Shown here piece by piece: positions 18,305-26,453 of a DNA stretch of 64,000 nt. This DNA is from Acetobacteraceae bacterium (GTDB lineage: Bacteria > Pseudomonadota > Alphaproteobacteria > Acetobacterales > Acetobacteraceae): contig PLSD01000047.1 in assembly GCA_003164135.1 (NCBI GenBank), positions 1-64,000 on the forward strand, in the 5' to 3' direction. Position numbers and translations under genes: made by a program. Positions within the stretch are counted from its first letter, which is position 1. Each line of letters begins with the position of its first letter. The notes beneath the pieces are model-generated. The model was not told where the DNA came from, did no database searches, and worked only from the letters and a program-made list of their open reading frames with translations.

Positions 18305-18720
18305 GGCAGGTAGGGGCCGAGTTTTTCGCGCAGGGCGGCGGGCGTTTCCCACTGCAACTGGCCGGTCGCGGAGTCGATGGCGACCTGTACGGTGTGGCCG
18401 CTGGTGAGTTTGCGGCCGGTGGTGGCGTCGCGGATGACGTAGAGGGTTTTCAGCCGGTGTTCCCATTCCACGATACTGGCGGTGACGTCGGCCGCCTGGG
18501 CGAGGGCCAGCGGATGAAAGTAGCGGACGTGCATGTCGATGATCGGCCAGGAAAAACCTGAGGCGCGCATTTCCTTGTAGCCATAGCCGATAAGGTCCAT
18601 CACCGCGCAGCGGGCGAGCTCGAAATAGCGGGCGTAGTTGCCATGCCAGACGATGTCCATCGGATCGAGATCATAGAATTGCGGCGTAATGCGCGCGCTG
18701 GCGGAGACGATGCCTTTCAT
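18301..18720 (-). CDS. apeK: 4HBT-family acyl-ACP/CoA thioesterase (ApeK-like)
   Basis: 139-aa hotdog thioesterase. The N-terminal signature is PQFYDLDPMDIVWHGNY with the catalytic Asp, typical of YbgC/4-hydroxybenzoyl-CoA thioesterases, and the following helix AMFE-like segment is ARYFELARCAVMD. It may release or proof-read intermediates on the carrier proteins. The start at 18720 gives the ATGA overlap with the ammonia-lyase stop; a second ATG 15 bp upstream is less likely. Confidence 0.85.
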   Translation of the reverse strand: MKGIVSASARITPQFYDLDPMDIVWHGNYARYFELARCAVMDLIGYGYKEMRASGFSWPIIDMHVRYFHPLALAQAADVTASIVEWEHRLKTLYVIRDATTGRKLTSGHTVQVAIDSATGQLQWETPAALREKLGPYLP

Positions 18721-20264
18721 GGTGTTTCCCGCCAATGCAGTTGCGGCGTTCCGGCCTCGATGGCGGTGCGCAAATGGTGGAGAATTTCGTCGAGCGGCCG
18801 GTCTTCGTTGAGGAACGGCAGGGTCTCATGATGTGTAATGAACGCGGCGAGGCCGGGCGTGAGGTCGGCCGGCTTGAGTTCGCCCGCGCGCAGGCGAAGG
18901 CGCCACGCCTGCACGCAGGCCAGAGTGAGGCCGGCGGCGACTTGTTCTGTGAGGGTGAGCACACGCAGGGCGTCGCGTGCGGCGATTGTGCCCATGGAGA
19001 CTTTGTCCTGGTTGTGGCACTCGGTCGAACGGGAAAAAACGCTGGCGGGCATTGTGAGTTTCAGCGCTTCCGCGGTCCAGGCGGAAAGCGCGATCTGCAC
19101 CGCCTTGAGCCCGTGGTTGATGGCACTGCGCGGACCGGTGGCGCCGGACAGGTTGGCGGGCAGGCCGTTGTTGAATTTGGTATCGACCAGCAGCGCCATC
19201 TGGCGGTCCATCAGATCCGCGATGTTGGCGATGAGGATTTTCATGCCGTCCATCGCGAAGGCGATGTGTCCGCCGTAGAAATTGCCGCCGTGCAGGATGT
19301 CGCCGGTTTGCGGGTCGATTAGCGGGTTGTCGTTCGCGCTGTTGATTTCGGTTTCGATCTGGGTTCGCCACAACGGCAGAACATCTTCCAGCACGCCGAT
19401 GACGTGCGGGGCGCAGCGCAGGGAGTAGCGATCTTGCAGGCGCGAGGGGGCGTGCGAGACCTGGAAGGCTTGGAGGTCGGTGGCGATGCGGGTGGCGCAA
19501 GCGGCCTGGCCGGGGTGCGGTTTGGCCTGGAACAGGCGTGCGTCGAAATGCGCGGGGTTTCCCAGCAGGCCGAGGCAGGCGAGGGAGGTCAGGCGCGATG
19601 AGACCTGGGTAAGGTAGCGGGCACGGGTGAAGGCGAGGACGGCAAGGCCGGTCATCACCGCGGTGCCGTTCATCACCGCGAGCGCTTCCTTTGGCCGCAG
19701 GGCAATCGGCTGCACGCCCAGCGTCGCGAAAGCCTCCGACGCCATAACGGTTTTCTCGCGGAACAGTACTTTGCGTTCGCCCGCCAGCGCGCCGGCGATG
19801 TAGCTGAGCGGGGTGAGGTCGCCGCTGGCGCCGACGGAGCCTTCGGAGGGGATCAGTGGCAGGATGTCTTCGCGCAGCATCAGAGCCAGGCGTTCGAGCA
19901 GGTCCATGCTGACGCCGGACCAGCCTTGGCAGAGTGAGGCGAGGCGGACCGCGATGACGGCCCTGGTTTGTTCCGGGGTTAGAAACTCGCCCATGCCGCA
20001 GCCGTGAAAGCGCGTGAGGTGCAGGGGTAGTTCCGCGACGAGATCAAGCGGCACGGCGGTGACGCAGGAATCGCCGTAGCCGGTGGTTACGCCGTAGATG
20101 AAGCCGTCGCGCTGCAAAGTTTCAGCGATGGTGTCAGCGGAATGCTCGATGCGGGTGCGGAAATCCGGGGCTTGGCTGAGCATGGTCCGGACGCGGCGCT
20201 GCGCGATGGCGGCGATGTCGTCGATGCTGAGTGGTGTGCCAGTGAAGGTGATTGTGGGGATCAA
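18717..20264 (-). CDS. Aromatic amino acid ammonia-lyase (HAL/PAL/TAL family)
   Basis: 515-aa MIO enzyme that eliminates ammonia from an aromatic amino acid to give an arylacrylate. Catalytic Tyr58 lies in YGVTTGYGD and the MIO tripeptide is Ala146-Ser147-Gly148 in GSVGASGDLTPLSY. The substrate-selectivity pair aligns by eye to Phe86-His87 (RFHGCGMG), unlike Ser-His of histidine lyases or His-Leu of some tyrosine lyases. Within an aryl polyene operon it most likely makes cinnamate or 4-coumarate as the aryl starter activated by the ligase at 21951. It shares ATGA overlaps on both sides. Confidence 0.88.
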   Translation of the reverse strand: MIPTITFTGTPLSIDDIAAIAQRRVRTMLSQAPDFRTRIEHSADTIAETLQRDGFIYGVTTGYGDSCVTAVPLDLVAELPLHLTRFHGCGMGEFLTPEQTRAVIAVRLASLCQGWSGVSMDLLERLALMLREDILPLIPSEGSVGASGDLTPLSYIAGALAGERKVLFREKTVMASEAFATLGVQPIALRPKEALAVMNGTAVMTGLAVLAFTRARYLTQVSSRLTSLACLGLLGNPAHFDARLFQAKPHPGQAACATRIATDLQAFQVSHAPSRLQDRYSLRCAPHVIGVLEDVLPLWRTQIETEINSANDNPLIDPQTGDILHGGNFYGGHIAFAMDGMKILIANIADLMDRQMALLVDTKFNNGLPANLSGATGPRSAINHGLKAVQIALSAWTAEALKLTMPASVFSRSTECHNQDKVSMGTIAARDALRVLTLTEQVAAGLTLACVQAWRLRLRAGELKPADLTPGLAAFITHHETLPFLNEDRPLDEILHHLRTAIEAGTPQLHWRETP

Positions 20265-21217
20265 TTCAGGTCTTTCCTGTGGGGCGCCGTGGCCCAGAAA
20301 TCGTAAAAATTATACCATTGCAGCGGGTCGGTCCGCAGCCGGGTTTCGAGCAGGCGGGCGAAGCGGGCGGCAAGTTCGCGCACGGCCTCCGGGCGTTGCC
20401 GGCGTGGCAGCTCGATCCGGTCCGCGAATTTTTCGAAGAAAATGCGGTGGCCGTTTTTGATGCGAAGACAAAACAAGGTGTAGACGGGGCAATGCAGCAG
20501 GCTGGCCAGAATATAGGGGCCTTGGGGAAAAATGGCGCTATGGCCAAGGAAGTTGGCCTCCACGGTGCGGCCGTGGCTGGCGACGGGAATGCGGTCAGCG
20601 GAGATGACCACCCAGTCACCGTTGGCGATACAGTCCTGCAGGGTCGAGGCGGTGTCGATGCCAAGCTCGGTGACCTCGATGACGCGGATGCGCGCGGCGG
20701 CTGAGGCGATGCCGAGAATGCGGCTGAAGCGCGCGGCGTGGGCGCTGTGCATGAGCACCACGATGTTGCGGTGCCCGTGCAGGCTTGCCAGGGCGCGGAT
20801 GAGTTCAGGGTTGCCTAAATGCGCGGTGAAGAGGACCGCGCCGGCGGGGTCGGCAAGTGCCGCGCGCAACACGGGGTCGGCCTCGCCAGTTATTGAACTG
20901 TTTGGAATATCACCGGCCCATGCTGCGAATTTATCAAGGCCGGAGACTGCGAAACTGTAGAAATGCTGGTAGCTTGTGCGCAACGTGGGCGGGCGGGCAA
21001 GCAGGCCGGCGGCGTATGCGCGGCGCAGGTAGTTTTGTGAGGCCGCGCGCGCCTTGCCGCCGGTGAGGAAGAAGAATGCGACGATGACATGCAGGAACGC
21101 CAGACAAAACCGCCGCCCGCAAAGACGGTACAGCAGGACGACGCTGCGCAGTCCGAGGTAGCTGCCGCGCTCGCGGATGCCGGCCCAATGCGTGGCCGGT
21201 GGAGTGAGGGCGCTCAT
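20261..21217 (-). CDS. LpxL/HtrB-like lysophospholipid acyltransferase
   Basis: 318-aa membrane-associated acyltransferase of the lipid A late-acyltransferase type. It has one N-terminal hydrophobic segment (LAFLHVIVAFFFLTGG), a probable active-site HX4E in TAHLGNPEL and a later SADRIPV segment. In aryl polyene clusters this protein probably joins the polyene or an acyl chain to the lipid anchor (ApeJ region). The start at 21217 (MSALTPPATHWAG) gives an ATGA overlap with the glycosyltransferase. The longer frame begins inside that gene. Confidence 0.82.
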   Translation of the reverse strand: MSALTPPATHWAGIRERGSYLGLRSVVLLYRLCGRRFCLAFLHVIVAFFFLTGGKARAASQNYLRRAYAAGLLARPPTLRTSYQHFYSFAVSGLDKFAAWAGDIPNSSITGEADPVLRAALADPAGAVLFTAHLGNPELIRALASLHGHRNIVVLMHSAHAARFSRILGIASAAARIRVIEVTELGIDTASTLQDCIANGDWVVISADRIPVASHGRTVEANFLGHSAIFPQGPYILASLLHCPVYTLFCLRIKNGHRIFFEKFADRIELPRRQRPEAVRELAARFARLLETRLRTDPLQWYNFYDFWATAPHRKDLN

Positions 21218-21954
21218 CGGGCGCGCAGCCGTTGCGGCAAATGCCGCAGCATGCCGAAGAACAGCCGGGCGTGCATCAGGGAGATATCGGCATTGTCGCG
21301 CCAGAGCCGGAAGTTGGAGTGGTTGCCAGCGGGATAGGTGACCGCGACGGGGGTGGTGATGACCGGCGTACCGGCCCATTTCAGCCGGACCAGAATTTCC
21401 GTGTCAAAGCCCATGGCTTTGGCAAAACGCCCTTGTTGCAAAATCGCGCAGGTTGCGGCGAGCGGGTAAAGGCGGAAGCCGCACATGCTGTCGATGATTT
21501 TGGGTGAGAGCGTATTGATCGCCACCCAGATATGCGTGACCCAGCGGCCGATTTTGCGGGCGCGCGGGACGGAGGAATCGTAAGCCGGGACGCCGCAGAT
21601 GAGCGCGTTGGGGTGTGCGCTGCCAAGCATGAGCAGCGTGGTGATTTGCGCCAGATCATGCTGGCCGTCCGCGTCAACCTGCAAGGCGTGGCTATAGCCT
21701 TGTGCCACGGCATGGGTGAGGCCGGTGGCGATGGCGGCCCCCTTGCCATGGTTGCGCGCGTGGCGGCACAGGGAAACATCGGCGTGGCCCGAGCAGATTT
21801 CCGCGATCCGCGCGGCCTCCGCCGGGCCGGAGCCATCATCGACGACAATGACCGCAAGCCCCTCGGCCCGCAGGCGCCCGATAATGTGGCCGAGCACGCG
21901 GACATGGTTAAAGGTGGGGACGACGGCGCACGGCCGGAAATTGGCGGTGCTCAT
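21214..21954 (-). CDS. Family 2 glycosyltransferase of the aryl polyene cluster
   Basis: 246-aa GT-A glycosyltransferase. It opens with AVVPTFNHVRVL, followed by VIVVDDGSG and the metal-binding LQVDADGQHD (DxD). A C-terminal amphipathic or hydrophobic helix is possible. It could add a sugar to the lipid carrier of the aryl polyene. From memory, E. coli has glycosyltransferase and acyltransferase joined in one ApeJ protein; here they are separate genes with an ATGA overlap. The sugar donor is unknown. Confidence 0.82.
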   Translation of the reverse strand: MSTANFRPCAVVPTFNHVRVLGHIIGRLRAEGLAVIVVDDGSGPAEAARIAEICSGHADVSLCRHARNHGKGAAIATGLTHAVAQGYSHALQVDADGQHDLAQITTLLMLGSAHPNALICGVPAYDSSVPRARKIGRWVTHIWVAINTLSPKIIDSMCGFRLYPLAATCAILQQGRFAKAMGFDTEILVRLKWAGTPVITTPVAVTYPAGNHSNFRLWRDNADISLMHARLFFGMLRHLPQRLRAR

Positions 21955-23609
21955 GCCTTGAACGTACCGGAAGCGGCGATGTCTTCGCCCTGAAAGTATT
22001 GAAAATCCATGTCGCCCGCCGGGCGTAACGTGAGGCGAAGCGAGATGCGCTGGTTGGGTGTGAGGACGCGGCGGAATTTAATGCGCGACATTTCGCGGCC
22101 GGTGTAATGTTTTTGCCAGGCCAGCCGTGCGCAAGCCGCCGCAATATGCAGCTGCGCGACACCCGGCAGCAGAGGCTGGCCGGGGAAATGCCCGTCGAAC
22201 CAGCGCAGGTTCTCAGGTAGTTCAAGCTCGAACATGGCTTCGCCGGGGGTGATGCTCTGGCCGAGGATGACGGGCAGGTCGCGGGTTTTGGGGGCAAAGA
22301 GCGCCAGCAGGTCCGGCTGGGTGCGCTTGCCCTCGGCGTTTACTGGGAGTGCGCTGACGAAGCGCCAGCGTTTGGGGCGCTCGGCGGCTTCCAGCCGGGG
22401 GGCCAGAGCGGCGCGCAGATAATTGCCGGTGCGGAAGGCGGTTTGTGCTGCCAGGGCGCGTTGGCCGTGTTCGCTGAGCACCACCGCGGCGGCGAGCGTT
22501 CCATCAAGCGAGAGTGCGGCGGCGTCGTGGATTTCAGGCAGGCCGCGTAGTGCGTCTTCAACCCGTTGCAGGGAAATCCGCTTGCCTTCGATTTTCACGA
22601 TGCGGTCGTCGCGCGCGCCGAGATGGAAGCGCCCGTCCGGGAGTTGCGTGGCGAGGTCGCCGGTGGCGATAAATTCCGGGCTTCCGGTGAACGGGGAACG
22701 CAGTTCCAGCCGCTCGCCGGTGCGGAGTTCCACGCCCGGCAGCGGGGTCCACGCGGAAGTTGTTGCAGTTTGGTAACGCCAGGCGATGCCGCCGGTCTCG
22801 GTGCTGCCAAGAATTTCCAGCGGGCGGCGGTTGAAGATGCGGGCGCAGGCGTCGGCTGCCTGCAAGGGGAGCGGGGCGCCGGACGAGGTGATCTGCGCCG
22901 GGCTGGGGGCGGTGGATAATGCGGGGGGCAGGCGGGTGAGGTGCGCCGGGCTGGAGACGAGCAGACTGTCCGGGGTCAGCAGCGGCAGGATGGTTTCCCA
23001 ATGGTCGAGCCGGGGGGCATGGATTGTGCCGTCGGTGGCCAGCGGGAAGAGGATGCGGAACAGCATGCCGTAGATGTGCTGGTGCGAGACGGTGCCGAGC
23101 ACGGTGCTGCCGTGCAGGTGGCCGAGTTGGCGATGCATGGCGATTTCGGCGGTAAGCTGGGGCACGGTTTTGCGGCAGGGTTTGGGCTGGCCAGAGGAGC
23201 CGGAGGTGAAAAAATTGAGGCATGCCGTTGCTGGCAGCCTGGCGGCCAGCGGGTTGGCGGCGGGTGGCAAGCCGGGGAGATGCAGGCAGGCTGTGCCAAG
23301 CCCGGCAATGTCGGTCAGCACCGTGGCATTGTAGGGCAGGATTTCCTGGATATAGCCGGGGGCGGCGTGGCCGGGCAGCAGCGTTTCACGCCCGGCGGCG
23401 AGCGCGCCGAGCAGGCCGGCCAGGAAATATCCGGCATCCTCGCAATACAGCAGGACCGGACCGGCGGGCGCGGCGGCGAGCCATGTACTCACGGCCGCGC
23501 CATGGCATGAAAGTGCCGCTGCGGTGACAAAACCCGCCTCGCGCTGGATGAGCCGGTGCGCCGGCGCCAGGCTGGCCAGCCAAGTGGCGGGGTCTTCTGG
23601 TTGAGTCAT
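21951..23609 (-). CDS. Aryl-acid AMP ligase fused to a hotdog dehydratase (ApeH-ApeI)
   Basis: 552-aa two-domain protein. Residues about 1-450 are an ANL adenylating enzyme: TSGSSGQPKP near 135-144, GSTETGG, TGDLA and a C-terminal KIEGKR hinge, which would activate the aryl starter and load a carrier protein. Residues about 455-552 form a FabA/FabZ-like dehydratase (WFDGHFPGQPLLPGVAQL), the ApeI module. The start at 23609 shares ATGA with the membrane protein gene; an earlier ATG at 23651 is inside it. Domain joining is smooth, with no frame irregularity, so the fusion appears genuine. Confidence 0.87.
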   Translation of the reverse strand: MTQPEDPATWLASLAPAHRLIQREAGFVTAAALSCHGAAVSTWLAAAPAGPVLLYCEDAGYFLAGLLGALAAGRETLLPGHAAPGYIQEILPYNATVLTDIAGLGTACLHLPGLPPAANPLAARLPATACLNFFTSGSSGQPKPCRKTVPQLTAEIAMHRQLGHLHGSTVLGTVSHQHIYGMLFRILFPLATDGTIHAPRLDHWETILPLLTPDSLLVSSPAHLTRLPPALSTAPSPAQITSSGAPLPLQAADACARIFNRRPLEILGSTETGGIAWRYQTATTSAWTPLPGVELRTGERLELRSPFTGSPEFIATGDLATQLPDGRFHLGARDDRIVKIEGKRISLQRVEDALRGLPEIHDAAALSLDGTLAAAVVLSEHGQRALAAQTAFRTGNYLRAALAPRLEAAERPKRWRFVSALPVNAEGKRTQPDLLALFAPKTRDLPVILGQSITPGEAMFELELPENLRWFDGHFPGQPLLPGVAQLHIAAACARLAWQKHYTGREMSRIKFRRVLTPNQRISLRLTLRPAGDMDFQYFQGEDIAASGTFKA

Positions 23610-24187
23610 GGCGCGGCGTGGCGGTAGCGTACGCGCTGGCGCACCAGCCACTCCCCGGCGAACAGCAGCCCGGCCAGGACGTAACAGATGGCGCCGTTAT
23701 AAAGCGCCCATTGCGCCTGCGTGCCGGCCAGCGCGGTCCATAGCGCGATGCCGGCGTTGAGCATGAAAAACCCAAGCCAGACCTGTGTTACCGTGCGCGT
23801 GTAGGAAATGGCGCGCGGGTCCAGGCCGGGCTCCAGCACGCGGGCGAAGCGCTCGATCATGCTGGGCGGGTTCCACAGCGTGGCGGCGAAGGTCACGAAC
23901 ATCATCGCGTTCATGAAAACCGGATACAGCCGAGTAGCCTGGGTGGGGCTCCACAGGCTGGCGAGCAGCTCAAGTGCTGCCACCGCGAGCAGGCCCTGAG
24001 TGATGGAACGCGGGGTCACCCGCGCGCCGGGCAGCAATGCGCGCGCGGCGAGCAGGCCGATGAGCAGTAGAATGACAGGCCAGGGACCGAGAAACCGCGT
24101 GCCCAGCCCGGCACAGAGCGGGAACAGCATGGTTGTCAGGACCAGGCTCAGGGCGCGCGGGTCAATCCGTTGGCGCAAATAAACCAT
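23606..24187 (-). CDS. COG4648-like membrane protein of the aryl polyene cluster (ApeG)
   Basis: About 193 aa with four to six hydrophobic segments and no catalytic motif that I recognise. Such proteins (COG4648, ApeG by order) are regularly placed between the carrier proteins and the ligase in these clusters. The start is uncertain: ATG 24187 (MVYLRQRIDPR) overlaps the ACP gene by 26 bp, while ATG 24211 would overlap by 50 bp. It ends in an ATGA overlap with the ligase gene. Confidence 0.7.
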   Translation of the reverse strand: MVYLRQRIDPRALSLVLTTMLFPLCAGLGTRFLGPWPVILLLIGLLAARALLPGARVTPRSITQGLLAVAALELLASLWSPTQATRLYPVFMNAMMFVTFAATLWNPPSMIERFARVLEPGLDPRAISYTRTVTQVWLGFFMLNAGIALWTALAGTQAQWALYNGAICYVLAGLLFAGEWLVRQRVRYRHAAP

Positions 24188-24413
24188 GGACCTTGTCAAC
24201 CACATCGGCAACGGAACGCACGGACTGGAATTGCGCGGCGGAGATTTTTTTGCCGGTGAACTCCTGGAGCTTCAGGACCAGGTCGACCGCGTCGATGCTG
24301 TCGAGGTCGAGATCCTGGTAAAGCAGCGCTTCGGGGGTGATTTTATCAGCGGGAACCTCGAACATCTCGATCAGGGTGTCGCGTAGCTTCTGGTAGATTT
24401 CATCGCGCGTCAT
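24162..24413 (-). CDS. Acyl carrier protein (second, ApeF-type)
   Basis: 83-aa carrier protein. The phosphopantetheine attachment Ser lies in DLDLDSIDAVDL (Ser about residue 39). It carries the growing or starter acyl chain in the type II polyketide system. The start shares ATGA with the preceding ACP gene (24410-24413). By gene order it matches ApeF; which of the two ACPs takes the aryl starter and which the extender cannot be read from sequence. Confidence 0.92.
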   Translation of the reverse strand: MTRDEIYQKLRDTLIEMFEVPADKITPEALLYQDLDLDSIDAVDLVLKLQEFTGKKISAAQFQSVRSVADVVDKVHGLFAPTD

Positions 24414-24706
24414 GCCGCGGCTCCGTTCTGGCGGGCAACGTAGGCGGCCAGGGTACGCACTGAGAAAAACGTATTGGCCAAGTCTTTATCCTGACTTTTT
24501 ATTTTGACACCAAATTTTTTCTGCAGGGCGATACCGATTTCAAGGGCGTCGATCGAATCCAGGCCCAGCCCGCCGCCGGCCTCGGCGGAGTCGAACAGCG
24601 GCTCAGCGGGATTGATATCCGCTGGCGACACGTCTTCCATGTTCAGCGTCTCGATGATGAGACGGCTAATTTCCTGTTCGAGGTCCTGCATCGGCGCGTC
24701 ACTCAT
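24410..24706 (-). CDS. Acyl carrier protein (first, ApeE-type)
   Basis: 98-aa carrier protein with the pantetheine Ser in GLDSIDALEIG (about residue 51). It has a longer, Gly-rich loop (SAEAGGGLGLDS) than ordinary AcpP, which is usual for aryl polyene ACPs. The start overlaps the upstream acyltransferase gene by 8 bp. By gene order it corresponds to ApeE. Confidence 0.92.
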   Translation of the reverse strand: MSDAPMQDLEQEISRLIIETLNMEDVSPADINPAEPLFDSAEAGGGLGLDSIDALEIGIALQKKFGVKIKSQDKDLANTFFSVRTLAAYVARQNGAAA

Positions 24707-26192
24707 TCCTTAGTCTTTCGTTGATCTGATCATTGAGGTAGCAGGTCAACCTGCGGGAGGCGATTGCCGGGCTGGCATCATTGGCAAAAAATGGCTTCGC
24801 GTCGATTTTTTCGTGGCCGGTTACCGTCATGCGGGGCCGTTGCGGGGGAACATCGTACCATTTTTGTCCCTTGCGCAGGAAACTGGGACGGCAATTGATT
24901 GTAACGAGGCGAATCGGCGCCCCCAGGCGAATCGCGATATTGGCGACACCTCGTTGAAACTTTGGCGCCGTGCCGAGTACCGTGCGCGTGCCTTCAGGGA
25001 ATATGATGAGATTATCGCCTCTGGCCAGCGATGCCGCACAGGCGGCCATGATCTGGCCGGGGTCGCTGTCGTTGCGGATGTAACTGGTGGCGATGACCAC
25101 CGAGCGCATGAACGGATTACGCCAGACACCGGCCTTGACGATGCATTGGGCGCGTTCGGTCAGTGAGATCAGCAGCACGATATCCAGCAGGCTGGGGTGA
25201 TTGGCGACCACGATGCAGCCTCGGTCGGTTTTAAGGCAGTCCGTATCCCGGGCCTTAAAGCTGATAATGCCCAGTGCAACCAGGAGCTGGCGGTGCAGCC
25301 GGAATGAGTGGTGCACGAGCCTGCGGGCTAAATCCGTGCGCTTTTCCTCATCGCGCACGAACACACGCAGCAGCGGAAACGCGGTGACCGCAAGGAGCAA
25401 TCCACCCAGGCCAAAAATAGTAAAAGTGACGGCGGTGCAGAACAGGCGCCAAGCATGGTCCACCCTCTGCGTCATGCAGGCAGTTCCAATGTCCAGTTCA
25501 GGCCGTTTGAATGCCAGGGCGGGGGGCGGGGCAGCGCCCTCCAGCGTCGCCACAAGGCGCCTGGCCAGGAGGTCTGAGCGGATATTTTGCGCGGGCGGCA
25601 TGCCTTGGGCGGGGCGGAAAAGCATTGCCGGATGTGCCGGCGGCGCGGCACAGAGCTTGAGCGCGAGGGCGGTGCCTGCCAGCCCGGCTTCCACAAAGGG
25701 GCGCAGTTCCGCATCCGGCGGCTGTTCCGTGTAGATCAGCACGACCTTCATGCCGGGATTGGTGCGCAGGCGCAGCCAGGCTTCGAGCAAGCCCGCGCAA
25801 AGGCTGTCAGGTCCGGCCGCGATGGCGGTGTGGCCGGCGCGGCTGCCGCGCAGAATGTCCAATACGCCAGCGGGCGCGTTGTGGACCGACATTGAAAACC
25901 CCGCCGGCGAGGGCGGGATTGCCGCCATAATGTCATTGAGAAGGGTGTGGGCAAGGGTGAGATCGCCGTAACGGGAGGATAACACGACATCCGTGTCGTC
26001 GTTCCCCAGCACGCCAAGTCCGCAGCAAATCACCGTGCGGGCAAATCCCCCCAGGCGGCGGCGGGTGGCCGCGGGGATGCTGCTTTCCGCTGCGCAGGCA
26101 CCCAGCCGCCGGGCGTCCCGCCAAGTTTCGCCTGCCGCCGAGTCCGGCGCGAGAATGGCTGCCCATGCCTCGCAATACAGCGGTGGGAACAT
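24699..26192 (-). CDS. ApeC-like ketosynthase partner + ApeD-like acyltransferase in one frame
   Basis: 497-aa frame with two parts. Residues about 1-235 match the 'ketosynthase chain-length-factor' half domain (SSRYGDL, FSMSVHNAPAGVL, AIAAGPDSLCAG), which lacks the nucleophilic Cys and would partner ApeO. Residues about 240-497 are a 1-acylglycerol-phosphate-type acyltransferase with a transmembrane entry (VTFTIFGLGGLLLA), NHPSLLD (331-337) and FPEGTRT (398-404). The join at Met240 (ATG at 25475) reads ATGA, the junction used across this operon. Dropping one base from the six-G run at 25521-25526 gives an ApeC ending NGLNWTLELPA-stop, so two genes may be the true state. First gene of the pigment operon. 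Confidence 0.85.
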   Translation of the reverse strand: MFPPLYCEAWAAILAPDSAAGETWRDARRLGACAAESSIPAATRRRLGGFARTVICCGLGVLGNDDTDVVLSSRYGDLTLAHTLLNDIMAAIPPSPAGFSMSVHNAPAGVLDILRGSRAGHTAIAAGPDSLCAGLLEAWLRLRTNPGMKVVLIYTEQPPDAELRPFVEAGLAGTALALKLCAAPPAHPAMLFRPAQGMPPAQNIRSDLLARRLVATLEGAAPPPALAFKRPELDIGTACMTQRVDHAWRLFCTAVTFTIFGLGGLLLAVTAFPLLRVFVRDEEKRTDLARRLVHHSFRLHRQLLVALGIISFKARDTDCLKTDRGCIVVANHPSLLDIVLLISLTERAQCIVKAGVWRNPFMRSVVIATSYIRNDSDPGQIMAACAASLARGDNLIIFPEGTRTVLGTAPKFQRGVANIAIRLGAPIRLVTINCRPSFLRKGQKWYDVPPQRPRMTVTGHEKIDAKPFFANDASPAIASRRLTCYLNDQINERLRNE

Positions 26193-26453
26193 GGCGGAAT
26201 TAATGGTGGACAGTTTGTATGCCGGTAGGCTCGGCCAAGCTCATCCGCAACGGGCCTTCTTTTATTCTGCCGACTAATAAAATATTTGAAATCAACAGGT
26301 TAATCCTAGTTTTCGCTTACATATCGCGGTTATACAGCTATTCCCCTTACATCAAAACCCTTCCGTAACCACAGTCCACTTCTGACAAAATTTGCGGCCG
26401 CCTCAGCTCCCGCTTTGCACGGCGATAGCGTTTCGCCTCTCGATGCAGTGATT
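26193..26453. promoter_or_regulatory. Leader region of the aryl polyene operon
   Basis: This 261-bp gap precedes the first pigment gene and follows the deacetylase stop, both leftward. It is clearly more AT-rich (26270-26400) than the flanking genes, as expected for a promoter region. No confident -35/-10 pair or operator palindrome could be assigned. Confidence 0.4.
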
